Origin: Bog-756 sp963812885
GTDB taxonomy: Bacteria; Actinomycetota; Acidimicrobiia; Acidimicrobiales; RAAP-2
Direction: 5' to 3'
DNA: 64,000 bases
Assembly (NCBI GenBank): GCA_963812885.1
Contig: CAWEWZ010000009.1
Span: 1 to 64,000, forward strand
Made by a program: the position numbers and the translations under genes. Positions 28,376 through 36,212 of this stretch are shown here, one piece after another. Each line of letters begins with the position of its first letter. The stretch's first letter is position 1. A model generated the notes under the pieces. That model saw only the letters and a program-made list of their open reading frames with translations. It did no database searches and was not told the origin of the DNA.

Positions 28376-28703
28376 GAGGGATTGGCCATCGCCTCTCGAA
28401 GTGAATCGCCCACGGAACGCCGGTGGTGCGTCGACCCACGCTGGGGAGCGTCTGCGTCGCCACCGCCTTTGGACAGGGCGCCTCGAGGTGAATCCCCACT
28501 CCGTGCGTGTTCGTACGGCCTCGGTTCGCGAGGACCGCCCCGAAGTCACATTGGGGCCGGTAAACGGCCGCTGACCAGCCCAACGAACGATCGGTGTAAC
28601 GGAGCCGCCCACCCGTTCGTTCTATATCCCGGAAGAGCAGTCGACCCGTGCCGCCTGTTGGGGGGCGTCGGCTAATGCCGTCAAAACCAAGGAGAGCCAC
28701 ACA
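28376..28703. other. 328-bp interval without a gene
   Basis: No protein-like frame is found. Notable sites are a GCCG-GTAAA-CGGC hairpin near 28557-28570 and a perfect inverted repeat AACGAACG (28582-28589)/CGTTCGTT (28614-28621), followed by TATATC (28624-28629) as a possible -10. AAGGAG precedes the next start. The interval probably holds the promoter and an operator for the secreted protein gene. Confidence 0.4.
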
Positions 28704-29466
28704 ATGATACGAAAACTGCTATTGGTCGCTGCGGCGATCGCCATGCCTGCGAGCGCCGGGGCCGTGACCCTGGTAGCGACGGCGCCGACTGCTGGTGCCG
28801 CGGCCACGATCAACTGCCACGTGGCTGGCACGGTTTCCTTTGCCACACCCGGACTCACCCATAACGGCAAGGTCACCACGGCGACCACGTCGACCACCAA
28901 TGTGAGCACCGAGACGTACACGAAGGGCTCCACCACCTGCAGTGGAACCGGACCGGCTCTGAAGATCACGAGCACCAACATCAAGTGCAGTGCCTCCGGT
29001 GCGACCACGACCGTCCCGGCGTGTGTCGGGGCACCCGACCGAGTACGGCTACGACTCGTTCGACAGCTACGCAAAAACCGGCGTGAGCAGCATCAGAGCT
29101 GACGTGAAGACAGTCAAGTTCACGATCAACAAGGTGGCGTACACGTCGACCACAGGCACCTCGACATCGAAGCGTCGCCAGTTCATACCTGTCCCAAGTC
29201 CAAGACCTATGGTTCTGAGGCCGGTTTCGAGGTCAAGGGCAAGATCACCGCTCCGACCACGTCGCCGTACAAGAATGCTGCTACCACGGTGATCGTCTGC
29301 CTCGGATCGGTGACGGGCCTCCACCTGCTGACCCAGAAGCGGGGCCACGAAGCCGGGATTCGTCTACAACCTGACGCAGGGGTTAGGGACGACCACGGCG
29401 GACAAGGCGATCAACGTCATCAAGGGTCTCTTTGACCCGGCGGAAAGCAGCCTGAACATCGCCTGA
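28704..29466 (+). pseudogene. secreted Thr/Ser-rich protein of unknown function, frameshifted
   Basis: It starts with an AAGGAG Shine-Dalgarno and a clear signal peptide (MIRKLLLVAAAIAMPASAGA, cleavage near residue 33). The mature part is Thr/Ser/Lys-rich with scattered Cys (INCHVAGTVSF, STTCSGTGPALKI, NIKCSASGA). The frame changes near 29025 (continuing EYGYDSFDSYAKTGVSSIRADVKTVKFTINK), again near 29185 (CPKSKTYGSEAGFEVKGKITAPTTSPYKN), and again near 29330 (GFVYNLTQGLGTTTADKAINVIKGLFD) to a stop at 29464-29466. The composition is less GC-rich than its neighbours. I do not recognise a domain. The strong terminator 60 bp downstream supports a once-intact gene. Confidence 0.5.
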
Positions 29467-29527
29467 GATGCACTTGCCATCGTTGACCGTCTGCTGACTT
29501 CAGAGCAGCGGCAGACGTACCAGACGG

Positions 29528-29559
29528 ACAAAGGACGGGGCCTCGGCCCCGTCCTTTGT
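29528..29559. terminator. very strong hairpin terminator
   Basis: ACAAAGGACGGGGCC (29528-29542) pairs perfectly with GGCCCCGTCCTTTGT (29545-29559), a 15-bp stem with a tiny loop. The A-rich/T-rich ends let it work in both directions, separating the rightward secreted-protein gene from the leftward CYP51 operon. Confidence 0.85.
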
Positions 29560-29684
29560 CACGGCACGACGCAGTGACGCCGGCGGATCCTCGCAAATTG
29601 GTCGGGCTGGGCCAGTCCTGATCCTTGTCGATCAGACCGTGTCCGCTGTCCGCATTTGTCGAGAGCGTTCGAGGTACTGACCCC

Positions 29685-30245
29685 TCACACGCCGTCCCAC
29701 AAGCCGACGGGGGCACCACCCACCCGGTAGTGGCCGGGCTGACGTTCACCGGAGGCGGCCTTCTCGAGCCGCTTCTGCATCCCCTCGGTGAGCGCATCGG
29801 CTTTGATCATCTCGAAGTAGGTCGCCGTGGCGTTGCCGACGTCGAAGAAGTCGCGCTGCCAGCTCCACCGGAAGTCGCCGGCGTAGCGGAACCAGCTGCC
29901 TCCCAGCCCGGCGATCTCGAAATGACTCCCGTCGGCCCGGGTGGCATCGGCCACCTGCTTCCACAGGCCGAGGATCTCGCCCTGGGCCTCGTCGATCAGC
30001 ACCCGCTGATAGGGGTAGGTCCAACCACCCAGCCCTTCCATCTCGTATCCCAGCGCGTACTCGCGGATCTCGTCGCGGCCGACGGCCATGAACTCGTCGT
30101 TGGGTCCGACGTTCCATCCGTAGGTGGCGTCGTCGGTGTACATGTCGGCCATCGGCGTCCAGTCGAGCTGCTTCTCACAACGCTTGTTGATATCCATCCA
30201 CCGCTGCATCATCTCTTCGAGCTCGGGGCGTGGGAACGACGGCAT
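29685..30245 (-). CDS. SnoaL-like (NTF2-fold) protein at the end of the CYP51 operon
   Basis: 186 residues, with an AGGAG Shine-Dalgarno 8 nt before ATG 30245 and only 4 bp after the CYP51-ferredoxin stop. It has the cone-shaped NTF2/SnoaL pattern: an N-terminal helix EEMMQRWMDINKRCEKQLDWTPMADMYTDDATYGW, then DEFMAVGRDEIREYALGYEM, and paired strands AGLGGSWFRYAGDFRWSW. Such folds act as steroid isomerases, cyclases or binding proteins. Its place at the tail of a P450 operon suggests a role on the same, possibly steroid- or terpenoid-like, substrate. Confidence 0.75.
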   Translation of the reverse strand: MPSFPRPELEEMMQRWMDINKRCEKQLDWTPMADMYTDDATYGWNVGPNDEFMAVGRDEIREYALGYEMEGLGGWTYPYQRVLIDEAQGEILGLWKQVADATRADGSHFEIAGLGGSWFRYAGDFRWSWQRDFFDVGNATATYFEMIKADALTEGMQKRLEKAASGERQPGHYRVGGAPVGLWDGV

Positions 30246-30249
30246 GGGC

Positions 30250-31845
30250 TTACTCCTGTTCGGTGATCTGAAGCGCGGATGTCGGGCAGAACCGGACGGC
30301 GGCCTCGACCTCGGACCGCAGCGAGTCGACGGGACTGTCGTCGAGGATGGTCACCGTGGCGTTCTTGCCCAACTCGAAGACGCTCGGCGCCTCGGATTCG
30401 CAGACCCCGTGACCCTGGCAGAGATCGAGGTCGACCGAGACCCGCATCAACGTGGGGTCTCCGCCGGTTGTGGCAACGTGCGAAGCCTTCTTGCGCCGAT
30501 ACCGGACGACACAGGGCTGCTGGAGCTGGACCACCATCTTCGAGTGGTCGTTGCGGTAGCTGTCGGAGGGCTGCGCCAGTTCGAACTCCCAGTCCAGCAG
30601 CAGCACCGAGAAGATGGCCTTGAGTTGCATCATGGCGAAGGCGGCGCCCACACAGCGGTGCCGGCCGGCCCCGAAGGGGATCCAGGTCCACGGATTGGAC
30701 CTGTCCTCCTCCCGCGGCGCCAGATAGCGGGTCGGCTGGAACTGGTCGGCATCGGGGAAGTCCTCCTCGATCCGGTTCGACACCGACGGGCTGGCTCCGA
30801 CCATCTGGCCGGCCCGGACGGTGAACCCGTCGACCTCGACGTCCTCCTTGGCCACCCGGAGGAGCAGGATGAGCGGGGGATGGAGGCGCAGCGCCTCCTT
30901 GATGGCCGACTCCAGTCGGGGCATCTCCCGCAGAGCCTGGTAGCTCACCTCGGCCCCACCGGCGTAGAGCTCAGCCAGTTCGCCATCCACCGCGGCCAGC
31001 TCGTCGTGGTGTCGGAGCAACTCGATCAGCGTCCACGCCGCCGTCCCCGAGGTGGTGTGGTGCCCGGCGAACATCATCGAGATGAACATCCCGGTGACCT
31101 CGTCGGCCAAAAAGCGGGGGGAGCCGTCCTCGTTGGTGATCGACATGAGCACATCGAGCAGATCGCGCTCGTCGCCCTCGCCGGGTGGATCGGCGGCGCG
31201 CCGCTCCATGATGCCCTCCACCAGCTGGACCAACCCGGCCCGGGCCGCGTCGCGCCGTCGGAAGCTCTCGATGGGCGCGTACGGGTCGACATAGGCAATG
31301 GCATCGGTGCCCTGCTCGAGGTCGTGATAGAGCACGGCGAATTGCTTGTCGAGCTCGTTGCGGAACCGCTTGCCGATCAGGCACGCCGACGACGTGTAGA
31401 TGGTCAGCTCGGCGAACCAGTCGAGCAGGTCGATCTCCCCCTCGTCGTCCCATCCGGCCACCATCTGCTCCACCTCATCGGCGATGGTGGCCGCATGCCC
31501 CCGCATGAACTTGTCCCGCAGGGCCTGGTTGTGGAGCATCTCCCGCCGGCGTTCCGGCGGCGCGTCGAAGACCACGCCTTCGCCGAACACCGGGGTCATG
31601 AAGGGATACGCTTCGGCCTGGTCGAGCAGCTCCTCGGGGGCCCGGAAGAAGAACTCGTTGGCCCCGGCACCGGTCATGAGGACGACGTCCCGCTGGGCCA
31701 GGCGGAACACGCCGACGTCGCCGCACTCGGAGCGGACCCGGTTCATGAGCGCGATGGGGTCGACCCGGAGCTCGTCGAGATGCCCGTTCTCGTCCTCGCC
31801 GCCCGATACCCGTGGTGGCTCGCGGCGTGCTGTGGCCATGGTCAT
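30250..31845 (-). CDS. CYP51-type sterol 14-demethylase P450 fused in frame to a 3Fe-4S ferredoxin
   Basis: 531 residues from ATG 31845 (GAGGTGA upstream; ATGA overlap with the SDR stop). Residues 1-450 match M. tuberculosis CYP51 (Rv0764c) as I recall it: AYPFMTPVFGEGVVFDAPPERR (79-100), I-helix AGHHTTSG (260-267), ExxR at 317-320, heme loop FGAGRHRCVG with Cys398, and ending VVRYRR. The frame then continues without a stop through a linker of about 16 residues into a ferredoxin (467-531) with Cys476-x5-Cys482 and Cys520-Pro, the [3Fe-4S] pattern of the separate Rv0763c ferredoxin. CYP51 oxidatively removes the 14-alpha methyl of sterols. Met467 (ATG 30447) could also start a separate ferredoxin. 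Confidence 0.9.
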   Translation of the reverse strand: MTMATARREPPRVSGGEDENGHLDELRVDPIALMNRVRSECGDVGVFRLAQRDVVLMTGAGANEFFFRAPEELLDQAEAYPFMTPVFGEGVVFDAPPERRREMLHNQALRDKFMRGHAATIADEVEQMVAGWDDEGEIDLLDWFAELTIYTSSACLIGKRFRNELDKQFAVLYHDLEQGTDAIAYVDPYAPIESFRRRDAARAGLVQLVEGIMERRAADPPGEGDERDLLDVLMSITNEDGSPRFLADEVTGMFISMMFAGHHTTSGTAAWTLIELLRHHDELAAVDGELAELYAGGAEVSYQALREMPRLESAIKEALRLHPPLILLLRVAKEDVEVDGFTVRAGQMVGASPSVSNRIEEDFPDADQFQPTRYLAPREEDRSNPWTWIPFGAGRHRCVGAAFAMMQLKAIFSVLLLDWEFELAQPSDSYRNDHSKMVVQLQQPCVVRYRRKKASHVATTGGDPTLMRVSVDLDLCQGHGVCESEAPSVFELGKNATVTILDDSPVDSLRSEVEAAVRFCPTSALQITEQE

Positions 31846-32642
31846 GATCTCACCTCGTCGTTCGGGTCGGTCGTGATCGGTGCTTCCGGCTGGAGTTCGA
31901 CGATGGTGGCGTGGGTGCCCCGCGGGAGTGAGACGGCGGCGGCGATGGCTTTGGCCACCCCGGCCGGGCGCATGAAGTTCGAATGGCGGGCGAATCCCCA
32001 GTCCGCCCACTGCTCGATCACCTCGCCGGTGACCACCGGGTCCCAGTCCATGCCCATGCCGGTCAGCGTGGGCCCGGGCCGCACGATGGTGGCCCGCACC
32101 CCGGTGCCCTCGAGCTCCATCTGCAGGGAGTGGATGTAGCCCTCGAGCCCCCATTTGGAGGTCACATAGGCGGCCATGGCCGGCCGCGGCCGCTCGACGA
32201 CGTCGGAGGTGACAAAGACGATGTCGCCTCGCCTCCGCGCCGTCATGGCCGGCACCATGGCGCGGACCAGGCGGTGGGTGCCGCTCACGTTGACCCGGAG
32301 CACGCCGTCGAACGCCTCGGGGTCGGTGTCGAGGACGGAGCCGGCCATGTTCAGCGCCGCGTTGGAGACCAGGATCTCCACCTCGCCGAGGGCATCGACG
32401 GCCGCCTTGGCGAATTGGTCCACCGACTCGCCGTCGGCCAGGTCGAGGTGGATGGCCACCGCTTCGCCGCCCTCGGACCGGATAGCCGCGGCGGTGTCCT
32501 CGCACGCCGCCACCCGTCGGGCCCCGAGGGCCACCGGGTGTCCGAGCGAGGCCAGCTCCTTGGCCGTCGCCTGTCCGATCCCCGACGACGCCCCGGTGAC
32601 CACCGCCGGCCGGCGCTCGGGATTGGGCTCGAAGCGGGGCAT
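31842..32642 (-). CDS. short-chain dehydrogenase/reductase (Rv0765c-like)
   Basis: 266 residues with classical SDR motifs: VVTGASSGIGQATA (TGxxxGIG), NAALN in place of NNAG, and YVTSKWGL for the YxxxK active site preceded by the catalytic-Ser region VTSD. The cofactor loop GARR suggests NADP(H). It lies between CYP123-like and CYP51 genes with 4-bp ATGA overlaps on both sides, so all three are translated together. It probably oxidises or reduces an alcohol/ketone intermediate of the P450 pathway. It is the positional equivalent of Rv0765c. Confidence 0.88.
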   Translation of the reverse strand: MPRFEPNPERRPAVVTGASSGIGQATAKELASLGHPVALGARRVAACEDTAAAIRSEGGEAVAIHLDLADGESVDQFAKAAVDALGEVEILVSNAALNMAGSVLDTDPEAFDGVLRVNVSGTHRLVRAMVPAMTARRRGDIVFVTSDVVERPRPAMAAYVTSKWGLEGYIHSLQMELEGTGVRATIVRPGPTLTGMGMDWDPVVTGEVIEQWADWGFARHSNFMRPAGVAKAIAAAVSLPRGTHATIVELQPEAPITTDPNDEVRS

Positions 32643-33841
32643 CAGCGAAGCACCACCGTGGTCGGGAGGGCGGCCAGCCCGCGCACATTGATCGAGTGGA
32701 CCCGCTCGATTCCCGCGGCGTCGATGTCGTAGGTGGCGACCCGCTTGACCAGTTCGCCGAGCCCGATCCGGGCCTCCATCCTGGCCATCGGAGCCCCCAT
32801 GCAGAAGTGTCGGCCGCTTCCGAAGCTGACCAGCTTGGAGGTGTCCCGGTCGAGGTGGTAGCGATCCGGCTCGGGGAACACCGTCTCGTCCCGGTTGGCC
32901 GAACCGACCAGCAGCAGTACCCGGTCTCCTTCGGGGACGGTGGTGCCGTGGATCTCCAGAGGGGTGCGGGCCACCCGCAGCAGCATCTGGCTCGAGGTGT
33001 CGAAGCGCAGGGTCTCCTCGACCCAGTCGGCCACCCGCGCCGGGTCGGTGAAGGGCTTGGCCCGTTCACCGGGATGGCGCCACGCCCAGTACCAGGCGTT
33101 GCCGAGCAGTTTGGTGGTCGTCTCGTTGCCGGCCACCACCATCAGGAAGAGAAAGCCGACGACCTCCTCGTCGGTGAGCCTGTCCCCGTCGAGCTCGGCC
33201 TCGAGCAGGGCCGAGGTGAGGTCGTCCCGGGGCTGGGCCCGCCGCTCGTCGACCATGCCCTGGTAGTAGACGACCAGGGACAGGGCGGCGTCCATGCCGG
33301 CCTGGGGCACGTCGAACAGCCCCTCCTCGCGATGGACCACCAGGTCGGCCAGCCGCCGGATCTCGGCCCGGTCGACCGGGGGCACGCCGACCAACTCGGA
33401 GATCACGTCCATCGGAAGCTTGCCGGCGAAGTCGGCGATGAAGTCGAACGAGCCCCGGTCGAGGGCGGCGTCGAGGTGCTCGACAGCGATGGCCCGGATC
33501 CGGTCCTCCATCTGGGCCACCTTCGACGGGGTGAAACCCTTGCCGATCAGTGAGCGCATGCGGGTGTGGCGGGGCGGGTCGAGGGCGAGGAACGACATCA
33601 CCTTGTGGGCGTCGGGCCGGAAGGCGCTCGGATCGAGCGAGACCCCGTAGGCGTTGGAGTAGCCGTCCACGTTGCGGAAGGCGGCGATGACGTCCTCATG
33701 TCTCGACAGGGCCCAGAAGTCGAGATCCTCGTTCCGGTACAGCGGGGCCTCGGCCCGCAGGCGGGCATAGATCGGATACGGATCCTCGTGGATCTCGTAG
33801 GCGTACGGGCTGTAGGTGACCGGCTGACGGGTGGTGGTCAT
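32642..33841 (-). CDS. cytochrome P450, CYP123-like
   Basis: 399 residues, complete. It matches mycobacterial CYP123 (Rv0766c) in wording and position: YEIHEDPYPIYARLRAEAPLYRN, SNAYGVSLDPSAF, KLPMDVISELVGVP, the I-helix FLFLMVVAGNETTTKLL, the ExxR region WVEETLRFDTSSQ, and the heme loop FGSGRHFCMGAPMARMEAR. It is a soluble monooxygenase of unknown substrate. It is translationally coupled to the TetR gene upstream and the SDR downstream by ATGA overlaps and could share the CYP51-linked ferredoxin as electron donor. Confidence 0.9.
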   Translation of the reverse strand: MTTTRQPVTYSPYAYEIHEDPYPIYARLRAEAPLYRNEDLDFWALSRHEDVIAAFRNVDGYSNAYGVSLDPSAFRPDAHKVMSFLALDPPRHTRMRSLIGKGFTPSKVAQMEDRIRAIAVEHLDAALDRGSFDFIADFAGKLPMDVISELVGVPPVDRAEIRRLADLVVHREEGLFDVPQAGMDAALSLVVYYQGMVDERRAQPRDDLTSALLEAELDGDRLTDEEVVGFLFLMVVAGNETTTKLLGNAWYWAWRHPGERAKPFTDPARVADWVEETLRFDTSSQMLLRVARTPLEIHGTTVPEGDRVLLLVGSANRDETVFPEPDRYHLDRDTSKLVSFGSGRHFCMGAPMARMEARIGLGELVKRVATYDIDAAGIERVHSINVRGLAALPTTVVLR

Positions 33842-34497
33842 CCGGCCGCTCTCGACTCGACGGCCACCGGCGCCCGGTCGAGCAGCAGCTCGGCCGCGGC
33901 GACCAGGAAGTCAGGGATGTCGGTGTAGGGCATGTGGCCCATGCCGGCGATCAGCAGCGAGCCGGAGAACGAGGTCTCGAGCATCCGGACGACCAGCGGG
34001 TCGGTACCGGTGCCGAGGGCCGCGGCCAGCCGCCGGTGGATCTGCGCCCCGATCCGGTCGCGCAGGTGCTTGACGTCGGGGTTGGGACTGAGCAGGGCCA
34101 CGGTGCACGCATCGACCAGCGCCGGGCTCTCCGCGGTGAACAGGACCATGGACCGGACCGCCTCGGCCAGTCGCTCGGACACCGGCCCCTCCCCGTCCGG
34201 GTCGACGGGTGGGAGCGCCTCCATGCGTCGCCACAGCACCTCGGCCAGCAGGTGGTCCTTGGAACTGAAGTAGGTGTAGGCGGTGGCCGGAGCCACGCCG
34301 GCCCGGCGGGCCACGGTGCGCACCGTGAGCCCGGCGTAGCCGACCTCTTCGACCTCCTCGCCGGTGGCCCGGACCAGCTGCATGACCACCTCGGCCTGAC
34401 GGGGGGTGAGCCGCCGCCGGGTCCCTTCGAGCGAGTGGGGCCCGTCGGACGCGCCGCCGGCGTCCTGCTCGGCAATGGTGAGAGGTCCCTTGGGCAT
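33838..34497 (-). CDS. TetR-family transcriptional regulator of the P450 locus
   Basis: 219 residues. The N-terminal helix-turn-helix reads EEVGYAGLTVRTVARRAGVAPATAYTYFSSKDHLLAEVLW, a textbook TetR domain, followed by a helical ligand domain (MVLFTAESPALVDACTVALL, LETSFSGSLLIAGMG). It occupies the place of Rv0767c next to CYP123. The gene sits inside the leftward operon, so autoregulation is likely, with the tandem GGAC-N4-GTCC palindromes in the divergent promoter as the obvious binding site (inference). Confidence 0.87.
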   Translation of the reverse strand: MPKGPLTIAEQDAGGASDGPHSLEGTRRRLTPRQAEVVMQLVRATGEEVEEVGYAGLTVRTVARRAGVAPATAYTYFSSKDHLLAEVLWRRMEALPPVDPDGEGPVSERLAEAVRSMVLFTAESPALVDACTVALLSPNPDVKHLRDRIGAQIHRRLAAALGTGTDPLVVRMLETSFSGSLLIAGMGHMPYTDIPDFLVAAAELLLDRAPVAVESRAAG

Positions 34498-34500
34498 GGC

Positions 34501-35229
34501 TCAGCGCCCGTCGCCGGCCCCGGGGATGTGGGGTGTCCCGTCCCGCATGGGTGGGAAGTCGAACGTGGCCGCGGTGGTCATCTTGGTGATGGTGGTGATG
34601 TCGGCCTCGGGCAGGGTCTCGTTGTCGTCGTCGATGATCAGTTCCCAGCGGCAGTGCGGGGCCCGGTCGGACGGGACCCGGGGAGGACGGTGGACGTGGC
34701 GGATGTGCGCCTTGGGGTTGATGGCCTGGGCGGTGACATCGAATGTCCCGTCCTCGATGTGATGGCACATCCCGGTCACCATCTTGTCGCCCCATGGCTC
34801 GGCGTCCATCAGCGCGCCGCAGTAGGCGAGCTCGAAGTAGCCATGCTTCTCGTCGACCACCTCGTAGCGGACATCGAGGTAATGGTGGGGGAAGCCGGGG
34901 TCGAGCTGGAGGACCTTGAAGATGGCCTCGACGTCGTTGCCCTCGACGCCCATGATCCGACGGAGCCGCTGCCCGTAGACGGGGCTGGCGCCCCGCCACT
35001 CCTCGATGGCCAGTCGTTCCATCTCCTCCATGCCGTGGGACATGCCGATGGCCGCGCACATCGACCGGTCGAGGATGTGGACGGCCTGGGCGTACTCGCG
35101 CACCAGTCTCACCAGTGCCTCGCGGGACAGATCCTCGTAGCGGAAGTCGGCTTGGAACGGGCCCGAGTAGTCGGGCAGGCCGCCGTCCACGCTGGCGCCG
35201 GCTCGCTCCTCCACGTTGCCGTCCTCCAT
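34501..35229 (-). CDS. DUF6125-like protein, first gene of the leftward operon
   Basis: 242 residues. A central region of helices and strands (MEEMERLAIEEWRGASPVYGQRLRRIM, GFPHHYLDVRYEVVDEKHGYFELAYCGALMDAEPWGD, AINPKAHIRHVHRPPR, CRWELIIDD) resembles the DUF6125/L-2-amino-thiazoline-carboxylate-hydrolase-like group, which has conserved Cys and His but no proven role in this setting. The assignment is tentative. It leads the operon directly below the divergent promoter. Confidence 0.55.
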   Translation of the reverse strand: MEDGNVEERAGASVDGGLPDYSGPFQADFRYEDLSREALVRLVREYAQAVHILDRSMCAAIGMSHGMEEMERLAIEEWRGASPVYGQRLRRIMGVEGNDVEAIFKVLQLDPGFPHHYLDVRYEVVDEKHGYFELAYCGALMDAEPWGDKMVTGMCHHIEDGTFDVTAQAINPKAHIRHVHRPPRVPSDRAPHCRWELIIDDDNETLPEADITTITKMTTAATFDFPPMRDGTPHIPGAGDGR

Positions 35230-35234
35230 GTGTC

Positions 35235-35258
35235 GGACTATAGTCCAGACACGTGTCC
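35235..35258. promoter_or_regulatory. tandem palindromic operator, two GGAC-N4-GTCC units
   Basis: GGACTATAGTCC (35235-35246, perfect) is followed directly by AGACACGTGTCC (35247-35258, one mismatch to the same pattern). The units lie in the 89-bp gap between the divergent operons, right upstream of the leftward start at 35229. Two adjacent sites are typical for a TetR regulator binding as a pair of dimers. The operon's own TetR is the leading candidate. Confidence 0.6.
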
Positions 35259-35318
35259 AAGCACAATGGGTGAGATCATCACCCGGCGGATGTGAGCGAT
35301 CGACAGGGGGAACACCGA

Positions 35319-36212
35319 GTGCCAGAAGTCGGATCAGCCAACGGAGCCGGCGACAGGGCCAAGCCCGTGGTCGGGGTCATCGGCCTCGGGTCCATCGGCG
35401 ACGGGGTGGCCTCCAGCGTGGCCCGGGCCGGACTGCCCCTGGTGGTCTGCGACCTTCGTACCGAGGCCACCGATCGGTACCGCGAGACGGCGACGGTGGC
35501 CGGATCGCCCGCCGACCTGGTCGGGCAGTCGGACGTCGTGGTGGTGGCCGTGGTGGACGATGCCCAGGTGCACGCCGTCCTGTCCGGTCCGGACGGGGGC
35601 CTGGTCGCCGCCAGGGCCGGCACCACCATCATCATCGTGAGCACTATCTCGATCCCGTGCATCCGGGCCATCGGCGCCGAGGCCGCGGCCCTCGGCGTGC
35701 CGGTGCTCGACTGCGGCGTCACCGGAGGGCCGACCGCGGCCGCCGCCGGCGAGCTGGTCTGCATGGTCGGCGGTGACCCCGATGTCGTCGCCCGACTCGG
35801 GCCGGTCTTCGACGCCATCGCCTCGGTGACGGTGATCATGGGACCCTTCGGAAGTGGTCTCGCCGCCAAGTTGGCCCGCAACCTGGTGACCTACGGATCA
35901 TGGTTGGCCGCCTACGAGGGCCAGGTCCTGGCCGAGGCGGCCGGAATCGACCTGGCCAACCTGGCCCAGGTGGTCAAGGCCAGCGACCCCCAGATCGGGG
36001 GGGTGTCGAGGCTGATGTTCCGGCCCACCGTGGCACCCTTCACCGACGCCGACGACAAGGGACTGGTCGGGGCCATGCGGGCCGCCGCCCTCCTGGCCCA
36101 CAAGGACCTGGCCGCGGCGCTGGAACTGGCCGGGTCGCTCGACGTCGATCTGCCCCTGGCCCGGATGACCGAGGACCGCGCCGACCAGATCTTCGGCGTC
36201 GGAGGGGCCTGA
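35319..36212 (+). CDS. 3-hydroxyisobutyrate-dehydrogenase-family NAD(P) oxidoreductase (Rv0770-like)
   Basis: 297 residues from GTG 35319 (AGGGGGA 8 nt upstream); GTG 35292 is an alternative. The Rossmann N-terminus is VVGVIGLGSIGDGVASSVARAGLPLVVCDLR. The substrate-binding block is LDCGVTGGPTAAAAGELVCMVGG, where the family has D-APVSGG. The catalytic Lys lies in GSGLAAKLARNLV (GxxxKxxxN). It oxidises beta-hydroxyacids or related alcohols. It is the first gene of the rightward operon and equivalent to Rv0770 of the mycobacterial locus. Confidence 0.87.
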   Translation: MPEVGSANGAGDRAKPVVGVIGLGSIGDGVASSVARAGLPLVVCDLRTEATDRYRETATVAGSPADLVGQSDVVVVAVVDDAQVHAVLSGPDGGLVAARAGTTIIIVSTISIPCIRAIGAEAAALGVPVLDCGVTGGPTAAAAGELVCMVGGDPDVVARLGPVFDAIASVTVIMGPFGSGLAAKLARNLVTYGSWLAAYEGQVLAEAAGIDLANLAQVVKASDPQIGGVSRLMFRPTVAPFTDADDKGLVGAMRAAALLAHKDLAAALELAGSLDVDLPLARMTEDRADQIFGVGGA

